NCBI RefSeq assembly: GCF_004168365.1
Contig: NZ_CP035704.1
Location: 4,154,001-4,218,000, forward strand
Length of the DNA: 64,000 nt
DNA from: Pseudolysobacter antarcticus
Lineage (GTDB): Bacteria > Pseudomonadota > Gammaproteobacteria > Xanthomonadales > Rhodanobacteraceae
Direction: 5' to 3'
The notes under the pieces are model-generated. The model had not been told where the DNA came from and made no database searches. It saw only the letters and a list, made by a program, of their open reading frames with translations. This document shows positions 48,768-57,192 of the stretch, piece by piece. Position 1 is the first letter of the stretch; every line of letters starts with the position of its first letter. Both the position numbers and the translations under genes were made by a program.

Positions 48768-49078
48768 GTCCTACCCCCGTTTAGGTTAGTCCGTTACTCC
48801 GCGTGTAGGTTGCCGAAAGGTGCCAATTTTTTCGCGCGGCATGGCGAAACTAAGCCTTCGCAAAAATACCTGCCGTGTGCTGTGTCACAGTTCGAGCGGG
48901 CATGAGCGGGCAAACTCGCAGCCATGTCGCAATAATCAGACAACGGATATTTGATAGCTCTCCGATTTGATAAGAACTGAAAACAAAGTATCCAATGCTG
49001 CGCAACGAGTTGACATCGTGTGGAACCGGCGCAGCATGGATCGCACATTGCTAAAGACATCCAGGACGGGGGGATTGA
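48768..49078. promoter_or_regulatory. Divergent promoter region of the hydrogenase accessory operon
   Basis: It lies between two divergent genes. It contains the sigma-54 site listed separately, a direct repeat GAGCGGGCA at 48894-48902 and 48904-48912 (one helical turn apart) and a palindrome CTGTGTCACAG (48880-48890). A TTGGCAC on the reverse strand (near 48820-48826) has -12 spacing one base too short and is a weak candidate for the divergent gene. Confidence 0.45.
49037..49052 (+). promoter_or_regulatory. Sigma-54-type promoter upstream of the accessory operon
   Basis: TGGATCGCACATTGCT has GG-N10-GC spacing and a perfect TTGC at -12. The -24 element is TGGATCG instead of TGGCACG, so it is weaker than the hupS site. 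Transcription would start near 49064, leaving about 15 nt before the ATG at 49079. Confidence 0.5.
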
Positions 49079-50107
49079 ATGCTGATCGACTCATCGACGG
49101 AGCAGAATGAAGGTCTGCCCGAGGCCCAAGTGCGTGCGGCGCTGATCGCGGCCGACGATCCTTCCGCCAGCCCCGCCGAGCGTGCAGAAATGCTCATGGA
49201 AATCGCGCGCGGTCTGCAATTGAAACCGCGCTCGGCACAGCAGCTGCATGATGCGGTGGCGTTATATCGACGCGCACTTGAACTCGTTCCCGAATCCGAT
49301 CCGTTGCTCGCCGCGCGCATCCGCGCCCGCGAAGGCACGGCGCATCAGGCGTTGCCGGATGGCGGCGCGGAAGCACTCGATGCCGCACTGGAATGCTACG
49401 AAGCCGCGCGCCCGCATCTGCAAACCTATGGCTTGCCGGAAGAGCTTGCCGAACTTGATATCAACCTCGGCCTGGTGACGCAATCTCAAGCCGGTATCGG
49501 TCGCGCACGTATCACCGACGCCATCGCTCATTATCATCACGCGTTGCGCGTATTCACGCGCGAGCGTCACCCGCGCGAATTCGCGATTCTGCACAACAAT
49601 CTGGCGATCGCATATTTGTCGATTCCGGTCATCGACGAAGCCGGCAAATTGCGCGAGGCGCTGGCCGTGCAATCGTTCGAGCAAATGTTGCAGGTGATCA
49701 ATTTGGTCGATCATCCGAGCGAATACGCGATGGCGCAGAACAATCTCGGCAACGCTTTGCAATACGCACCGAGCAAACATCCGATCGCCAATATTCTGCG
49801 TGCGATCGAAGCGTACGACGAAGCGCTCAAGGTGCGCACGCCGCGCGATACGCCAGTCGAATACGCCAACACCATCGCCAACAAGGCCAACGCCTTGTGC
49901 AACCTGCCGGACAATCCGGAGCATCCCGAACTCGGCAACGCGCGCCATCTCGCCGCAGCGCGCGCTTTATATGCCGAGGCGCATGCCTTGTTTTCGCAAT
50001 ACGGCCTGAGCGGCAACGCCGCCGCGGTGGCCGAGGCCTTGATCGAACTCGATAGTCCAACGCCGTTCGGCGAAGCCATCCTTCCTATTGCCAAGGAGCT
50101 GCAGTGA
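49079..50107 (+). CDS. TPR protein, first gene of the hydrogenase accessory operon
   Basis: A 342-residue soluble protein with tetratricopeptide-like helical hairpins: QLHDAVALYRRALELVPESD, EALDAALECYEAARPHLQTYGLPEELAELDINLGLVTQ, EFAILHNNLAIAYLSIP, EYAMAQNNLGNALQYAPS and RAIEAYDEALKVRTPRDTPVEYANTIANKANAL. It has no signal peptide. Its stop overlaps the next start (TGATG), so translation is coupled. In the operon it may scaffold assembly or subunit contacts, by position alone. Confidence 0.85.
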   Translation: MLIDSSTEQNEGLPEAQVRAALIAADDPSASPAERAEMLMEIARGLQLKPRSAQQLHDAVALYRRALELVPESDPLLAARIRAREGTAHQALPDGGAEALDAALECYEAARPHLQTYGLPEELAELDINLGLVTQSQAGIGRARITDAIAHYHHALRVFTRERHPREFAILHNNLAIAYLSIPVIDEAGKLREALAVQSFEQMLQVINLVDHPSEYAMAQNNLGNALQYAPSKHPIANILRAIEAYDEALKVRTPRDTPVEYANTIANKANALCNLPDNPEHPELGNARHLAAARALYAEAHALFSQYGLSGNAAAVAEALIELDSPTPFGEAILPIAKELQ

Positions 50108-50301
50108 TGTTGATGACGTTGTTATTTGTAGTCGTGGTGATTGCCGCGGGCGCCGCCGGCGGTGCGCTGAGCGGGTTGATGATCGGCGGCAAGGATCTCG
50201 GCAAGCAACTCGCCGGCATGATGGGCGCGTTTTACGGCCTGACCTCGACCGTGCCGGCAGCCGTTGCCGTCGCGCTGTATTTCATCTTCCGCACGCACTG
50301 A
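50107..50301 (+). CDS. Small membrane protein, hydrogenase operon
   Basis: A 64-residue protein: an N-terminal membrane helix (MLMTLLFVVVVIAAGAAGGALSGLMIGG), a short loop with GKDLGKQLAGMMGAF, and a second helix (STVPAAVAVALYFIFRTH). Glycine spacing (AAGGALSGLMIGG) suggests tight helix packing. ATG at 50107 overlaps the preceding stop. I do not recognise a family. It could anchor or channel hydrophobic electron carriers for the hydrogenase. Confidence 0.7.
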   Translation: MLMTLLFVVVVIAAGAAGGALSGLMIGGKDLGKQLAGMMGAFYGLTSTVPAAVAVALYFIFRTH

Positions 50302-50313
50302 GGAGCCACGTCG

Positions 50314-50535
50314 ATGTTCAACATGGTGCTGGATTCGATGAAGCTGTTTTTACGCGGCCAGTTGTTTCGCGACAACACCACCGTGCTGACTTTGTGGCTG
50401 CTCGGATTTGTGATCACGGTCGCGCTGATTATCGGCCTCGTTTTGTATGTCAGTCTCTGGCTCGGCGCGTTGCTCGGCGGTCTGCTCGGCGGTGCGCTGA
50501 TGCCGTATCTGTTCCGCAATCTGAAATACAACTAG
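50314..50535 (+). CDS. Second small membrane protein, hydrogenase operon
   Basis: A 73-residue protein with an amphipathic start (MFNMVLDSMKLFLRGQLFRDNTT) and two closely spaced membrane segments (LTLWLLGFVITVALIIGLVLYV and LWLGALLGGLLGGALMPYLF). A glycine-leucine pattern is seen again. It lies between the first small membrane protein and the NifU-Rieske gene, 12-13 bases from each. No family is recognised. It may interact with the other small protein in one membrane module. Confidence 0.7.
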   Translation: MFNMVLDSMKLFLRGQLFRDNTTVLTLWLLGFVITVALIIGLVLYVSLWLGALLGGLLGGALMPYLFRNLKYN

Positions 50536-50548
50536 CGCCGGGAAACCC

Positions 50549-51430
50549 ATGCCAGCCGCCGCCAGCAACAGCATCCACGACAACGCCGCACAGCAACTGG
50601 CGGTGCTCGCGGGCGATGTTGCGGCGCTGGAAGCGATCGGCCTGGCGTGGCCGCCCGAGCAACAGGCAATACTGGAACGATTCAAGCTCGCTATCGAAGC
50701 ACTGCATCGCGAAGCGCTACTGCGTCTCGTCCGCGGACTGCGCGAAGATCCCGCCGCCGCATTGCGTCTGCGCGATGTCGCGCAAGATCCGATCGTCTTC
50801 GGTGTTTTGCGCTTGCATGGTCTGGTGCGCGATCCGCTCGAAACCCGTGTGCGCGCCGCATTGATTTCGGTCGAGCCGATGCTCGCGCAACATGGCGGCG
50901 GTGTCGAACTGGTCGCGGTGAAACCACCCGATACCGTTGAAGTACGCTTAACCGGCGCGTGCCAGGGTTGCCCGGCATCGGGCCAAACCCTCAGCGAAGG
51001 TGTGGAGCGCGCCATCAAGGAACACGCCCCCGAGATCGTGCGTGTGTTGCAAGTGCGCGGACCAACCAGCGCCAAGACAATCCCACTGCATTTTGTCAGC
51101 CCGTTCGCGCGCGAAAGCGATGCCGGATTCATCGATATTTGCGCACTCGATGAACTGAGCCTAGGCCAAGTGCATACGCGCAAGCTGGGTGATCGCGAAA
51201 TGCTGCTGTATCGCGACCACGATCAAGTGAGTTGCTTCGACAATTCCTGCGCGCACATGGGCATGCCGCTGGATAGCGGCGCTGTTGCCGACGGCGTGAT
51301 CGAGTGTCCGTATCACGCCTTCAAATATCGCCTCGATACCGGCGAATGCCTGACCGTGCCGGAAGTCCAGTTAGTCGTGCACGCGGTGCGCGTGCGCGAT
51401 GGCCGCGTCGCGGTGAAATCGGCGGGATGA
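50549..51430 (+). CDS. NifU-like/Rieske fusion protein
   Basis: A 293-residue cytosolic protein. Residues about 1-100 are helical with no recognised match. Residues about 110-180 form a NifU C-terminal-type domain with MLAQHGGGVELVAV and TGACQGCPAS (CxxC). Residues about 190-290 are a Rieske domain: CFDNSCAHMGMPLDSG (C-x-H) and IECPYHAFKYRLDTGECLTV (C-x2-H). Rieske plus NifU parts in one chain near a hydrogenase suggests delivery of Fe-S clusters and/or electron transfer. From memory, mycobacterial group 2a hydrogenase operons encode a Rieske protein (HucE). NHL follows after four bases. Confidence 0.85.
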   Translation: MPAAASNSIHDNAAQQLAVLAGDVAALEAIGLAWPPEQQAILERFKLAIEALHREALLRLVRGLREDPAAALRLRDVAQDPIVFGVLRLHGLVRDPLETRVRAALISVEPMLAQHGGGVELVAVKPPDTVEVRLTGACQGCPASGQTLSEGVERAIKEHAPEIVRVLQVRGPTSAKTIPLHFVSPFARESDAGFIDICALDELSLGQVHTRKLGDREMLLYRDHDQVSCFDNSCAHMGMPLDSGAVADGVIECPYHAFKYRLDTGECLTVPEVQLVVHAVRVRDGRVAVKSAG

Positions 51431-51434
51431 GCGC

Positions 51435-52622
51435 ATGACCATCGAAGTCACACGCGTCTCCTTGGCCCCGCCGCGGCAACGCATGGCATCAGCGCCCGCG
51501 CTCGATCCGCGCGGTGCCCGTGTGGTGCTCGGCGGCGAACCAAAAATCACTGGCATTGATGCCGCACCCGCAACCTCGATCGTGCCCGCTGCCGATACCT
51601 TGTTCGGCCCGCGCGGTGCCACGATCACGGCTGACGGCGCATTGTGGATTGCCGACAGCGGTCATCATCGCCTGCTCGGCTGGAAACAAATTCCACAACA
51701 CGATGGCACACCCGCCGACTGGTTGATCGGCCAGCCGGATTTTGCCGCGGAAGGCCGTAACGCGCATGCCGATGTCAACGCGCACAGCATGAACGTGCCG
51801 ACCGGCGCCTGTGCGTGCGGCGACGGACTGGCGATCGCCGATGCGTGGAATCATCGTGTGCTGATCTGGTTCCGCGCGCCACGTTCCAGTCATCAACCTG
51901 CGGATTGCGTGCTCGGCCAGAAAGATTTTTCGAGTGCGCAAATTAATCGCGGCATGGATACGCCGAATGCCGACACCTTGTACTGGCCGTACGGCGTGTA
52001 TTGGGATGGCGCGCGTTTGTGGGTGGCCGATACCGGAAACCGCCGTGTGCTGCGCTGGAACGGTTTGCCGGCAAACAACGGTCAGCCGGCCGAACTCGTG
52101 CTCGGCCAGCCCGACTTCACGCACCGCGACGAAAATGCCGGCACAGTGAATGTCGCCGGCTTCCGCTGGCCGCATGCGCTGACCCACTGGCAAGGCCGTT
52201 TGTGCATCGCCGACGCGGGCAATAATCGCGTGTTGTTATGGTCACACGATCCCAGCAAAAATCACACGCCCGCCGATGCTTTGCTGGGTCAGGCCGATGC
52301 GCAGATCGTCGATCACAACCGCGGCCATTACTGGCCGACCGCACGCAGTTTCAACATGCCGTATGGGCTGGCTGTGCATCGAGATCGGCTGTTTATCGCC
52401 GACACCGCGAACTCGCGCGTAGTGCGCTTCGATGCGCCCGATCAGGAAGCTGCAACCGCGCTGGGAGGACAGATCGGATTTACCGACAAGGGCGATAATC
52501 GCTGGCTGCCGGAACAGCGTGATTCGTTGTGCTGGCCGTACGCGCTGACGATATTCGGCGATACGTGTCTGGTCGTGGATTCCGGTAATAACCGCGTGCT
52601 GTTATGGGATGTCACAGCATGA
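51435..52622 (+). CDS. NHL-repeat (beta-propeller) protein, hydrogenase operon
   Basis: A 395-residue protein with repeated NHL-type blades: GALWIADSGHHRLLGW, DGLAIADAWNHRVLIW, RLWVADTGNRRVLRWNG, RLCIADAGNNRVLLWS, RLFIADTANSRVVRF and LVVDSGNNRVLLW. That is six or more blades, with GQPDF-type turns between. No signal peptide is seen, so it is cytosolic. Such propellers are protein-binding scaffolds. Its C-terminal ATGA overlaps hypF's start. The tie to hydrogenase is by operon; the role is unknown. Confidence 0.85.
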   Translation: MTIEVTRVSLAPPRQRMASAPALDPRGARVVLGGEPKITGIDAAPATSIVPAADTLFGPRGATITADGALWIADSGHHRLLGWKQIPQHDGTPADWLIGQPDFAAEGRNAHADVNAHSMNVPTGACACGDGLAIADAWNHRVLIWFRAPRSSHQPADCVLGQKDFSSAQINRGMDTPNADTLYWPYGVYWDGARLWVADTGNRRVLRWNGLPANNGQPAELVLGQPDFTHRDENAGTVNVAGFRWPHALTHWQGRLCIADAGNNRVLLWSHDPSKNHTPADALLGQADAQIVDHNRGHYWPTARSFNMPYGLAVHRDRLFIADTANSRVVRFDAPDQEAATALGGQIGFTDKGDNRWLPEQRDSLCWPYALTIFGDTCLVVDSGNNRVLLWDVTA

Positions 52623-55069
52623 GCGCGGTCGTGTTGCATAACGATGCGACGCACGCCATCGCGCGTAGTTCAGCATTGCTCGCGAACGAACACGCGTGGC
52701 CCGAACCGCGCGATGCAACCGCCACTCAAATCGGCTGCCGGCTACACGTGCGCGGCATCGTGCAGGGTGTCGGTTTTCGTCCGGGCACGCTCAAGCTCGC
52801 ACGCGAATTCGCTGTGGTGGGCAGCGTTCGCAACGAAGGCACCGCCGTCATCATCGATGCTTTCGGCACGCCGGAAAATTTGCGTGCGTTCGAATCCGCC
52901 ATCGCCAACATGCAGCGTGGTGGCGCACGAGTGGACGCACTGGATCGCGAAAACCTGCCGCCGCCGTCATCGCTACCGAGCGAATTCAGCATCGCCGCCA
53001 GTGCCACGGCGCAACCCGGCATGGGCATCGCACCGGACTGGGCGACCTGCCCCGCCTGCGCTGCCGAGAGTCTCGATCCGTTCACGCGCCGCTATCGTTA
53101 TCCGTTCACCGCGTGCACCGATTGCGGCCCACGCCTGAGCGTGTTCGAGCGCACGCCGTACGATCGTGCGAACACCACACTCGCTGGATTTCCGCTGTGC
53201 GCCGAGTGTGCCACCGAATATGCAGATGTGGCCGATCGTCGCTTCCACGCCCAGGCCATCGCCTGTCATGCCTGCGGCCCGCGCGTGCAATTGCGCCGTC
53301 TCGATGGCCGTGCATTTGCGCTGGACGCACTGAGTTGTCTGGACGATACCGATGCCACCACCAGCCTGATCGACAAGGGCCAGATCGTGCTGATCAAGGG
53401 CCTCGGCGGCTATCAACTCGCCTGCGATGCGCGCAATAACGATGCCGTCGCACGCCTGCGCCAAACCAAACGACGCGATGCCAAACCGTTCGCCCTGCTG
53501 GCGCGCGATCTGGCGATGGTGCGTTTGTATTGCGATGTCGATGCAACCGCCGAAGCCGCACTTGGCAGCGCCGCTGCGCCGATCGTATTGTTGCCGCGTC
53601 GCACCGATGCACCGCCGCTGGCCGCCGCTATTGCGCCGGGTTTGAACACACTCGGGGTGATGTTGCCGAACACGCCGCTGCATCATCTACTCATGCGTCG
53701 ACGCCGTGCGCCAATCGTTTTGACCAGCGGCAATCTCAGCGCGGAACCGCAGGCGATCGACATCGAGCAGGTGCATGCGCGACTCGCGCATTGTGCCGAT
53801 TACGTGCTCGATCACAACCGGCCGATTGCGCGTCGTATCGATGATTCGCTGGGGCGCGTGATCGGCGGAAAATTCCGCATCATGCGCCGTGCGCGCGGCT
53901 ACGCACCGGCACCGATGCAGCTGCCGCCGGGTTTCGATCCGCGCCCGCAAGTGCTCGCGCTTGGCGGCGATCTGAAAAACTGCTTTGCGTTGTTGCGCGA
54001 TGGTCAGGGCGTGCTGTCGCAACACATCGGCGACCTGCACGATGCCGCCTGTCGCGCCGACTACGAACGCGCGCTGGCCGACTATCTCGACTATTACCAT
54101 TTCACGCCGGAGCTGGTCGCCTGCGATCTGCATCCCGGTTATGCGGCGACGCAATTCGCCGAGCAACATTATGCCGATCGCATCCGGCGTGTCGGCCATC
54201 ACCACGCGCACATCGCCGCGTGTCTCGGCGAACACGCGTGGCCGCGCGATGGCGCGAAGGTGCTCGGCATTGCCCTCGATGGCATCGGCCTCGGTGACGA
54301 CGGCAGTTTGTGCGGCGGCGAATTTTTGCATTGCGATTATGTCGACTGCACGCGTATCGGCACGTTCAAGCCGGTCGCGCTGCTCGGCGCCGACCTCGCC
54401 GCACACGAACCGTGGCGCAATACTTATGCGCAGATCATGGCCGAGATGGGCTGGTCGCGTTTTGCGGAAAATTACGACGAACTCGATCTGTTTAGCTTCC
54501 TCGAGTCGAAGCCGCGCGAGCTGCTTGATGCCATGCTCAAGAATGGCGTGCAGGCGCCGCTGGCGAGCAGCACCGGACGTTTGTTCGATGCGGTCGCCGC
54601 CGCGATCGGCATCTGTCGCGAGCACGTCGCGTACGAAGGCGAAGCGGCGATGCGCATGGAAAGCCTGATCAGCGCCGAAGATCTCGCCGAAGAAAAAGTG
54701 CTGGATTATCCGTTCGCGATTCCACGCCTGGATCGTGGTCGCGGCCTGCCCTACATCGAACCGCTCGGCATGTGGCAGGCGCTGCTCGGCGATCTGGTTC
54801 TGGCGACGCCGCCAGCACGCATGGCCGCGCGTTTTCATCGCGGGCTAGCCGTGGTGATCGTGCGCATGGCCATGCAGCTCGCCGAGAAATATGCGATCGA
54901 TACGGTGGCCTTGTCCGGCGGTGTATTTCAGAACCGTGTATTGACCGAACTTGTTTTGGCCGGCCTGGAAAAGTCCGGATTGCGCGCACTGTTGCCGGCG
55001 CAGTTGCCGGTCAACGATGGCGGACTTGCATGGGGTCAGGCGCTGGTGGCATTGGCACGGAATCATTGA
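52619..55069 (+). CDS. hypF: Carbamoyltransferase HypF
   Basis: An 816-residue maturase that makes the CN ligands of the NiFe centre from carbamoyl phosphate, with HypE. Domains in order: acylphosphatase (VRGIVQGVGFRPGTLKLA), two zinc-finger units (CPACAAES...CTDCGPR; CAECATEY...CHACGPR), a YrdC-like domain (DKGQIVLIKGLGGYQLACDA), and a Kae1-like domain (HHAHIAACLGEHAW, GVFQNRVLTELVLAGLEKSG). ATG at 52619 overlaps the NHL stop. Confidence 0.98.
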   Translation: MSAVVLHNDATHAIARSSALLANEHAWPEPRDATATQIGCRLHVRGIVQGVGFRPGTLKLAREFAVVGSVRNEGTAVIIDAFGTPENLRAFESAIANMQRGGARVDALDRENLPPPSSLPSEFSIAASATAQPGMGIAPDWATCPACAAESLDPFTRRYRYPFTACTDCGPRLSVFERTPYDRANTTLAGFPLCAECATEYADVADRRFHAQAIACHACGPRVQLRRLDGRAFALDALSCLDDTDATTSLIDKGQIVLIKGLGGYQLACDARNNDAVARLRQTKRRDAKPFALLARDLAMVRLYCDVDATAEAALGSAAAPIVLLPRRTDAPPLAAAIAPGLNTLGVMLPNTPLHHLLMRRRRAPIVLTSGNLSAEPQAIDIEQVHARLAHCADYVLDHNRPIARRIDDSLGRVIGGKFRIMRRARGYAPAPMQLPPGFDPRPQVLALGGDLKNCFALLRDGQGVLSQHIGDLHDAACRADYERALADYLDYYHFTPELVACDLHPGYAATQFAEQHYADRIRRVGHHHAHIAACLGEHAWPRDGAKVLGIALDGIGLGDDGSLCGGEFLHCDYVDCTRIGTFKPVALLGADLAAHEPWRNTYAQIMAEMGWSRFAENYDELDLFSFLESKPRELLDAMLKNGVQAPLASSTGRLFDAVAAAIGICREHVAYEGEAAMRMESLISAEDLAEEKVLDYPFAIPRLDRGRGLPYIEPLGMWQALLGDLVLATPPARMAARFHRGLAVVIVRMAMQLAEKYAIDTVALSGGVFQNRVLTELVLAGLEKSGLRALLPAQLPVNDGGLAWGQALVALARNH

Positions 55070-55079
55070 GGAGAAAACT

Positions 55080-55361
55080 ATGTGCCTGGGCATTCCCGGA
55101 CGAATCATCGCCATCACCAATAGCAACGCGAAGCTCGCGACCGTCGATGTGCTCGGCGTGCAGCGCGAAATCAATATCGCTTGCGTGCTCGGCGAAAATG
55201 AAACAGCGTCGGACTGCATCGGCGCATGGGTGCTCGTGCACGTCGGATTTGCGATGAGCCGCATCGACGAACGCGAAGCCGAGCTCACCCTGCAATTGCT
55301 GCACGAACTCGGCGAAGCGCAAGCCGAGGCGAGGACAATGCGCGAGAGCGCGATGCCATGA
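55080..55361 (+). CDS. hypC: Hydrogenase assembly chaperone HypC
   Basis: A 93-residue protein carrying the Fe(CN)2CO unit between HypD and the large subunit. The essential N-terminal Cys is in MCLGIPGRIIAI, and LVHVGFAMSRIDEREAELTL is the family OB-fold end. ATG at 55080 has GAGGAG upstream. It overlaps the SIS gene by four bases. Confidence 0.97.
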   Translation: MCLGIPGRIIAITNSNAKLATVDVLGVQREINIACVLGENETASDCIGAWVLVHVGFAMSRIDEREAELTLQLLHELGEAQAEARTMRESAMP

Positions 55362-56050
55362 GCGCGAGCCACGACGCCCTCGCCGGACTTTATCCGCATC
55401 TCGCGCGTGGCACCTCGCGCGCGGATACAAATCGGCTCGATACAACCCTGCTCGATTCGATCCGGCACAAGGCGCACGAGAGCATCGAGGTCAAACAAAA
55501 GTTCTTCGACGCCCATGCCGCCGACGTTTTGCAAGCGGCGCATCTGCTGGCCGATTCATACCGGAGCGGCGGACGTTTATACACGCTCGGCAACGGCGGA
55601 TCGAGCTGTGACGCCGCGCATATCGCGGTCGAATTTTCGCATCCCGTCACCGCCGGTCGACCAGCCTTGTCGGCGCAGAATCTGGCGCAGGACATGGCGA
55701 TGATCACCGCTGTCGGCAACGATGTCGGCATCGATCATGTGTTCGAGCGGCAAGTGCTCGGGCTCGTGCGCAAGGGCGACTGCGTGATCGGCGTATCGAC
55801 CAGCGGCAATTCGAAAAACGTGTTGCGCGGCCTCGAAGCCGCACAGCGACTCGGCGCGCGCACGCTGGCGCTCGCAGGTGGCGATGGTGGTGCGATGGCG
55901 CACGCGGTCTATATCGATCTGTGCCTGACCGTAGGCAGCGACAGCATCCATCGCGTGCAAGAAACACACGTCGCGATTTATCACATCCTGTGGGATCTGA
56001 CGCATAGCCTGCTCGCCGACGATCGTGCGCCGCGCGGAGAGCAGCCATGA
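55358..56050 (+). CDS. SIS-domain phosphosugar isomerase-like protein within the hyp operon
   Basis: A 230-residue protein of the GmhA (phosphoheptose isomerase) type: GGRLYTLGNGGSSCDAAHIAVEF, DMAMITAVGNDVGIDHVFERQV, VIGVSTSGNSKNVLRGLEAAQRLGA and THVAIYHILWDL. The motif order and sugar-phosphate-binding loops are GmhA-like. It lies tightly between hypC and hypD with overlaps on both sides. It could make a sugar phosphate for LPS, but its place in the hyp operon suggests a role in hydrogenase biogenesis or a moonlighting one. No role in NiFe assembly is established to my knowledge. Confidence 0.85.
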   Translation: MSASHDALAGLYPHLARGTSRADTNRLDTTLLDSIRHKAHESIEVKQKFFDAHAADVLQAAHLLADSYRSGGRLYTLGNGGSSCDAAHIAVEFSHPVTAGRPALSAQNLAQDMAMITAVGNDVGIDHVFERQVLGLVRKGDCVIGVSTSGNSKNVLRGLEAAQRLGARTLALAGGDGGAMAHAVYIDLCLTVGSDSIHRVQETHVAIYHILWDLTHSLLADDRAPRGEQP

Positions 56051-57192
56051 GTCAATCCGGCATGAAATACGTCGACGAATTCCGCGATCCGCAAGCCGCG
56101 CGCGTGCTGTTGCGCGAGCTGGACCTCTCGATCGAACGGCTCGGCGCAACACCGAGCAAACCGCTGCAGATCATGGAAGTGTGCGGCGGTCATACCCATG
56201 CAATTTTTCGTTACGCGCTGAAAGATCTGGTGCCGCCCGCGCTTGAATTCGTGCACGGCCCGGGTTGTCCGGTGTGTGTGTTGCCGATGGGGCGCGTAGA
56301 CGATTGCGTCGCGATCGCGCGTCGCCCGGAAGTCATCTTCACCACGTTCGGCGATGCGATGCGCGTGCCGGGCTCGCAGATGAGTTTGCTGCAGGCGCGT
56401 GCCGAGGGCGCCGACGTGCGCATGGTGTATTCGCCGCTCGACGCGCTCGCGCTGGCGGAAGCGAATCCGACGCGCGAGGTGGTGTTTTTCGGCCTCGGAT
56501 TCGAGACCACGATGCCGTCGACCGCGCTCACTGTGCTCGACGCCGAACGCCGCGGCATCAAGAATTTTTCGCTGTTCTGCAATCACATCACGATCGTGCC
56601 GACGATCAAGGCGATCCTCGATTCGCCGGGTATGGGCATTCACGGATTTCTCGGCCCCGGCCATGTCGCGATGGTGATCGGCACCGCACCGTTCGAGTTC
56701 ATCGCGACCGAATACAAACGCCCGCTCGTGGTCGCCGGATTCGAGCCTATCGATATTCTGCATTCGCTGCTGATGGTGTTGCGCCAGCTCGAAGCCGGCG
56801 AAGCGAAAATCGAGAATCAATACGCACGGCTGGTCGATCCAAATGGCAATAGAGTCGCGCTCGAAGCGATCACACGTGTGTTCGAGCTGCGCGAGTTTTT
56901 CGAGTGGCGCGGGCTCGGCTCGATCGATCATTCCGGCGTGCGCATGCGTGCGCCATATGCGCGATTCGATGCCGAAAAGAAATTCGCGATTCCGAACGTG
57001 CGCATCGCCGATCCGAAATCCTGCCAGTGCGGCGAAGTGCTGAAAGGCGCGATCAAGCCGTTCCAGTGCAAGGTGTTCGGCCGTGCCTGCACACCGCAAA
57101 CGCCGCTCGGCGCGCTCATGGTTTCCAGCGAAGGCGCGTGCGCTGCGTATTATCAATATGCGCGGCGCGCCCACATCGAGACTGCCGCATGA
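56047..57192 (+). CDS. hypD: Hydrogenase maturation protein HypD
   Basis: A 381-residue Fe-S scaffold that assembles Fe(CN)2CO with HypC. It contains VCGGHTHAIFRY, VHGPGCPVCVLPMGRVDD and FTTFGDAMRVPGSQMSL, the C-terminal cluster region AIPNVRIADPKSCQCGEVLKG, and GRACTPQTPLGALMVSSEGACAAYYQY. ATG at 56047 overlaps the SIS stop. Confidence 0.98.
   Translation: MSQSGMKYVDEFRDPQAARVLLRELDLSIERLGATPSKPLQIMEVCGGHTHAIFRYALKDLVPPALEFVHGPGCPVCVLPMGRVDDCVAIARRPEVIFTTFGDAMRVPGSQMSLLQARAEGADVRMVYSPLDALALAEANPTREVVFFGLGFETTMPSTALTVLDAERRGIKNFSLFCNHITIVPTIKAILDSPGMGIHGFLGPGHVAMVIGTAPFEFIATEYKRPLVVAGFEPIDILHSLLMVLRQLEAGEAKIENQYARLVDPNGNRVALEAITRVFELREFFEWRGLGSIDHSGVRMRAPYARFDAEKKFAIPNVRIADPKSCQCGEVLKGAIKPFQCKVFGRACTPQTPLGALMVSSEGACAAYYQYARRAHIETAA

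Noticed and set aside
48811..48826. Reverse-strand TTGGCAC for the HiPIP-like gene
   Set aside because: The -12 element is GGC one base too close (GG-N9-GC), so sigma-54 use is doubtful.
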